Assembly: GCA_023053575.1 (NCBI GenBank)
Contig: JAKZAP010000014.1
Coordinates: forward strand, 620,001-684,000
Source of the DNA: Branchinecta lynchi
Taxonomy: Eukaryota > Arthropoda > Branchiopoda > Anostraca > Branchinectidae
DNA length: 64,000 nt
Reading direction: 5' to 3'
Part shown: one piece after another, positions 59,280-64,000 of the stretch
Position numbering within the stretch: position 1 is the first letter of the stretch
Layout of the letters: each line of letters starts with the position of its first letter
Notes under the pieces: model-generated
Database searches by the model: none
What the model saw: only the letters and a program-made list of their open reading frames with translations
Told to the model about the DNA's origin: nothing
Made by a program: the position numbers and the translations under genes

Positions 59280-60370
59280 CAACTACAGGAAACAAACAAA
59301 ACCCAAGCTTAGCAGAGGCACACAAGTCTTTAACTTGAGCTAATGAAAGATGGTAAAGTGGTAAACTCACCTGCACTTAATTTTCTTCTATACCTTAGAC
59401 GCCACCACCTTTCCTATCGTGTTAGGATACCCAACCTCGTAACTCAATAGGGCATACAAGAAAAACTAACCAAACTAAAGCACGTATAGGCTAGTGCAAG
59501 CCGCTATTGCTTTTTAATTAGATTCAATGATTTGTAAAGGATAAAACAACATTAACGATTCGAAGGGTTTGCTTCTTCTTTAGCATACTAGATTAGCCTA
59601 TAAAAGACCATATAACTCCACAGAACAAATGGCAAAGCAACGAAAACATGTCAATAAACTTGTTAGGTAAAGATAGGCTGAAATAGAGCCAGTCAGGAAG
59701 ACAACTTTTCTTTGACTTCTTTGTAAAGGTAGGGTGCCTTCAAAAAGTGAACTTACCTAGCTTGTTGAAAATTAATATCTCAGGAAAATCATCACAACTA
59801 GACTTTAGGACAATGTGCGGTAAGCTGTCAGCTTTATGACACAAAGTTAATACATGATCAGATGAATTCTACACAGCGGGCAGTATGAGACAGTCTTGGA
59901 ACTACTAGTTGTATTCATCTCTGCTTGCAATAGCTAAGAGACATCTACTATACAACGGAGAAAATGAGTTTTCAAAAAGAATAAATTCCTCAATCAGAAC
60001 TTATACTAGAATACATACTTTTTACCCTGAAAGTAAGCTTTAGGGTCTAGCTACATACTCCCATTTGAACAAGGTGGTATGACACAGAATAAACATTTAC
60101 TGCAGGGACCTAGGTAAGGTATTTAATTATCACAAGCAGGCGAGAAACTGCTGGATTGGCACACCATCTGGGAGGAATAAAAAATGGGGGTGTCGGGTTG
60201 TATGACACACTTTCTGTCGGCTTCTATGACACATGGCATAGTACCCGACTGATCTTATAACATGCAGGATTTCTTCTGTACCTGAATGGTTTTGTTATTT
60301 ACACAGTAAAATAAGTACTGAGCTGAGAGTAATAATATGCAATAAGCCATACAAAAATATGTAAGAAACC
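59280..60370. other. Unannotated SF3B5 intron sequence
   Basis: No repeat family or exon recognised. Confidence 0.5.
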
Positions 60371-60377
60371 TTCAGTT

Positions 60378-61130
60378 TTCGGATTCCATCACCCATGGGT
60401 TGGTGGAGCGAGGTGGAATCTAGAACCCTGAGGAAAGCACAGGCTGAGAACAGGCGAACCGATTATAGTAAAACTTAACGGATGGTGAGAAAATCTATGT
60501 GTAAAAAACGGATTCGACTACTGTGAGGGTTGGAGGGGGCACCAGAAATCTCGTGGCAGCCCTAAGGACGAAACGAGTAGAACAATTGGGATGAAACTTG
60601 AATATTACAAAGGACATATGCTCTAGATGATCCAGCTGGATGTTGCATTGATTGAAGGAGTTAGAGGGGGTGCCATAAACTTCCCTAAAATGCTCAGATA
60701 CAAGCGAAGCTTCACAGGTGGTAAAAGGAAAAGCCCTATAGAGGATGCATTTATGTGTCTGAACCTGGTTTCGCCACGGTGGGAAAGTTAGAGGGCGCAC
60801 TAGAAATCTTGTCTCCCCTAGCCTAGAGATGGAGCAAGTGGAGCAACTGGGATGAAACTTGGAAGGTGCAAAGTTCATGTGCCCTAGATTATGATCCTGG
60901 CTAGATTCGAGCGGTAGGAGCTGGGGGTTTGGAAGTTTCCTTTACAGTCTCAGAATTAAGTAAAAGGTGATGCGTGGTAGGCTATAGAAAGATGCCCTAG
61001 ATAATCTGCCCCACCGGATTTGGCCAATGTGGGGGGAGTCAGGAGTGACAGCCACAAAACATTTTGGGCATGCCTAGATAAGGATCAAACGATCGGATTA
61101 ACTGGGATGAAATTTATAATGTTCTTTTAG
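60378..61130 (+). repeat. Diverged family A core copy A7
   Basis: Contains GGGATGAAACTTG words and G-rich blocks with the same order (CTAGATGATCC, CGAACGAGTAGA-like) as family A cores. It is more diverged and lacks G-runs and both termini. Confidence 0.55.
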
Positions 61131-61899
61131 TAGTTAATTTATTTATTTTTTTGCTGAAAACACCATATTCTTGATTACTGATGTATCTGAATGGTTTCTG
61201 TTTTTTTTTTATAAAATTTATTGAGTGATAAATAATAGAAAACAAAAATAATGATATGTCATACTGAACTCAGCATGTGTCATACCATACTAACCTCCAC
61301 TGGCGGGTAGTAGCCTATGACATACTGACAATGTCTAAAATTAAGCATACTATTGAAAACTGTTAGAGAATGATATTTGAAAGATCCCACAGGGAACCCA
61401 GTACATGCTGCCAAAAAATTTGTGACATATCCACGATGATTGTGACCAGATTCACGGAAATAAAAAGAAAGAAAAAAAACGTGTCATACTACCCGACTCT
61501 TCCATTATCATCTTGTTTACTATCACACAACTCTTATCATATGCTATTGTTTACATGTCAAACAGTGAAACTATAAACCCCGATCTAAAAACAGTGCAAA
61601 GGAATAAGTGTGATGATAAAAAAAAATCCAACGAATTGCCACAGTTTTGCATAACTCTCTGTCCAAGTTATCCTAAAGTAGGAGAAAGGAGATCCAAAAA
61701 GAAAAAAAAAACAAAAAAGAAAGCAGGAACACTTGGCTCTTAGCTGCTGGCACATTTCTTAATTTATCATTCTCCTTTGACTGTTTAGGGGCAAAAACAA
61801 AACCAAGATGGCCAAAAATATTGAGATCTGATCATCTACGGAGGTTCCCACTGCCTTACTCTTTTTATCTAAAAGAATACAAACTTGACCCCCTTTTTG

Positions 61900-62265
61900 T
61901 CCATCGAGAGAAACTGTGCCTAAAATTTGGCTCAACCCTCCTCCTCCACCCCATCTACAAGAACTTCCTCCCGCCTCCCTTTGTCCCCCTCAGATCCCGA
62001 CTCCCCAGAGAGGCGGCTGCGAAAGTTCCAAAACTGACACCAGTTTATTCCAGGTCACAGCGTTATTCTCGAAGCTTTGTGCCGAGTTTTGTTCGTACTT
62101 TTAACAATTCGTAACTTGTGCGTTTTATCCTATTCTTTTTGTTTTTCTCGTTGACAAATCTTTCTTGTATTAACTGTTTGACTAAAAGATACCATATTTG
62201 GGCTATGCCTATGAGAGACTGTATCTTGTTTACATTAAATGATTTGATTTTTGATTTGATTTGAA
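61900..62265 (+). mobile_element. LINE 3' end with (TTTGAT)n tail
   Basis: A plus-strand frame ending at 62114 reads KLTPVYSRSQRYSRSFVPSF then VRTFNNS, typical of LINE ORF2 C-termini. A 3' UTR with an ATTAAA-like site and TGATTTGATTTTTGATTTGA tail follow (62238-62262). Confidence 0.75.
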
Positions 62266-62290
62266 ACAAGCATAGCTCTACTGAACTGTA

Positions 62291-62449
62291 CACTGTAAAA
62301 AGTTTCTCCGAATAAGGATGCAGTATTTACTACTGGGATTAATCTTATCTTTATTCAGATAAGATTTATCCGAGTTAGGGGTAATCTTATCTCAATAAAG
62401 ATAAGATTAATCCCAGTAGCAAATACTGCAAGATTTTTTTTTACAGTGC
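62291..62449. mobile_element. 159-bp MITE-like inverted repeat
   Basis: Termini CACTGTAAAAA and TTTTTTACAGTG. Inside are long complementary arms GATTAATCTTATCTTTAT and ATAAAGATAAGATTAATC. No target duplication is clear. Confidence 0.75.
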
Positions 62450-62469
62450 TCATTCGCTAACTTAAATGT

Positions 62470-63560
62470 GATATAGCAGAGGCATGCTTCTTTGAACATT
62501 ACAAACAGTGCTATTTTCATGCACTTGCTATCTGCTTATTATGACAAAGTTCAACTACCAGTCAGCCAAAGTAGCTGATTAAAAGCTGCTAAAAACACAT
62601 ATCGCATATCTATATCTGATTATTTTAGGTCTTCATTTTACCATTTAGCCAAAACTGCACTGTCAGTTCTTCTAAAACTGCAAGGTTCAACAGAGAAAGA
62701 AGCATATTTCTACAGGAGGGATATCCAACCTCTAGCTTGTAGCCTACAACCTTGGACCTGACATAAAATGGTTTAAAGGGAAAATTTCAGTGCAGTCCTA
62801 TCAAGGTCCTAACTGTGTGTGAAGAAGGATGACCTGACTGACCTAGGACCTGTTTTGGTCCTAAAAATCACAAACTTGATAAAAGCTAACAGCCAACTAT
62901 TTCAGGGTTATCCTGGCATAAGCTTTAAGTAGAAATTCAATTTAACTTTCTTTGATTTTGATTTTACAAAAAAGCTTTTACAAAAAAGGTGTCTGCAGGT
63001 TTGGATGGCCATCTTCTCCACTGAATGGGTATTCCTCGCGGCAAACTTTTCAGATTATGAAAAGAAAACCAGATGTCAATAGAATCACTATCAGACATGA
63101 ATCAGCAAAATATTTAAAAAGTGGTAAAAGCCATGAATTGTTATGACAAGTATTTATAGTAAAAAATGCCTGGCTAGGGTATTAGTTTTTTCTTTGGTGA
63201 TCATTCACTGTTGGCAGACGTTCACATAAGCATATTTCTACTGTAATATTAGATTACCAATTAAGTTTTAACAGTAGAAGTATGCTTATATTAACGTTTG
63301 CTGATATTGCCATTTTCACGCACTTGCTGTGTCTAAAGCTAACTACCAGTTAGCCAAAATAGGTAATTATTTAGGTAATTTAGGTATAAAATAAAATAGG
63401 TAATTTAGAAAGGGCATTTGAAAACACCTTAATAGGTATTTTAGATCTTTATTCTACCATTTAGCCCAGAACCGCACTATTCACATTAAAGCAGCATTGA
63501 AGTAACTGTTCACATAAACATACAGGAGGGGTATCCAACCTCAGACAAGATTCAAAACTC
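62470..63560 (+). repeat. Diverged tandem pair, period near 780 bp
   Basis: Blocks CATGCACTTGCTATCTGC / CACGCACTTGCTGTGTC, TTTACCATTTAGCC and ACAGGAGGGATATCCAACCT occur twice in the same order. Part of the same unit is seen near 25435-25515. Confidence 0.55.
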
Positions 63561-63853
63561 CAGAGAAGTCTTTCCTTCAGAATAATCTATCTTGCTTAAA
63601 AACGAACCAACAAATATGACAGACATGCTAGATTATATCTAACTGAATGATTTACATACTGATAAATAAATATTACTATTTCTGGTTCAACATATCTTTC
63701 TTATCAAATAACATCATCTCATTCTAACGTCATGAAAAAGGAAGAGTTAGCAAAGTCTATAGCAGGTCTATAGCCAGAAAATCTCTTTTCAAAGTAGCTT
63801 CAAAACAAAGTACCTCTACTGTAATAGGCTTTGCATAAGGAGCATACACTTAC

Positions 63854-63936
63854 TTGGTAGTATCGGCATGTCCTGTGCCAATATATTTTGACTGCAAGTG
63901 TTCTAGCTGACTGTGAATATTGTATCTTTCACCCAT
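63854..63936 (-). CDS. SF3B5: Splicing factor 3B subunit 5, exon 1
   Basis: First coding exon of SF3B5 (SF3b10), the roughly 10 kDa subunit of the SF3b complex in U2 snRNP, which acts in the nucleus in branch-point recognition. It holds 27 codons plus 2 nt, starting MGERYNIHSQLEHLQSKYIG and running through TGHADTT, which is nearly invariant in animals. The donor is ACCAA|GTAAGT in phase 2; exon 2 supplies the G that completes Lys28. The ATG at 63936 is the conserved family start. Only 64 bp remain upstream, so the promoter lies largely outside the window. Confidence 0.96.
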
Positions 63937-64000
63937 GTTCCAGAACAAATTTAAATATCCCCGCAACGCAACAAGCTACTAAAAGTCAACCAAGAACGGG

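Overview
This window is nuclear DNA of an animal, almost certainly an invertebrate. The evidence is spliced genes with GT-AG introns of 4 to 24 kb, non-LTR retrotransposon debris, and many DNA-transposon derivatives. The species cannot be named from the sequence. The SF3B5 protein looks typically metazoan, and the repeat architecture (core tandem repeats between terminal hairpins) recalls elements described from marine invertebrates such as bivalves, but that is only an analogy.

Two host genes can be reconstructed exon by exon, both on the minus strand. (1) A class A (rhodopsin-like) peptide-receptor-type GPCR starts at 51907 and runs leftward through exons at 51907-51660, 47203-47061, 27178-27090 and 3178-3061. 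It encodes the N-terminus through TM4 plus the start of extracellular loop 2. Intron phases match at every junction (2, 1, 0, then 1 outgoing). TM5-TM7 were not found and should lie past the left edge, so the gene covers more than 48.8 kb. (2) A complete two-exon SF3B5 gene (85 residues, SF3b subunit of the U2 snRNP) lies at 63936-63854 and 56038-55864, with a 7.8 kb intron. Most other open frames in the window are chance or repeat-derived.

The rest is mostly mobile DNA in the introns. From left to right: a LINE 3' fragment and a long G-rich repeat element (family A) at 1-2542; a hAT-like and a Harbinger-like MITE near 4.3-5.1 kb; a second LINE 3' end at 5.1-5.5 kb; and a nested 10.6 kb inverted-repeat element at 6160-16778. 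The last carries 226-bp satellite units in opposite orientations on its two sides and a triplicated 558-564-bp module with a small exon-like cassette. It hosts a 2.0 kb fold-back transposon with an 8-bp target duplication and a 2.76 kb family A insertion. Between 17 and 42 kb are tc1/mariner-like palindromic MITEs, fold-back elements, a hairpin array at 28.3-29.0 kb, a TTAA-flanked inverted repeat, more family A and B copies, a 147-bp tandem array, and a 5'-truncated LINE with a 402-codon RT frame (39.3-40.8 kb). From 42 to 64 kb come a 137-bp tandem-repeat element (family B), a Harbinger-like MITE, further LINE 3' ends, and a 1.2 kb hAT-like element in the SF3B5 intron.

The most interesting signal is structural. 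Families A and B look like two lineages of one non-autonomous element design: a 5' terminal palindrome, a TCYG-rich simple repeat, nucleosome-sized tandem core units, then a 3' hairpin ending in CTTG. Clean insertions into other repeats define several boundaries exactly. No phage, plasmid, CRISPR or bacterial operon structure is present.
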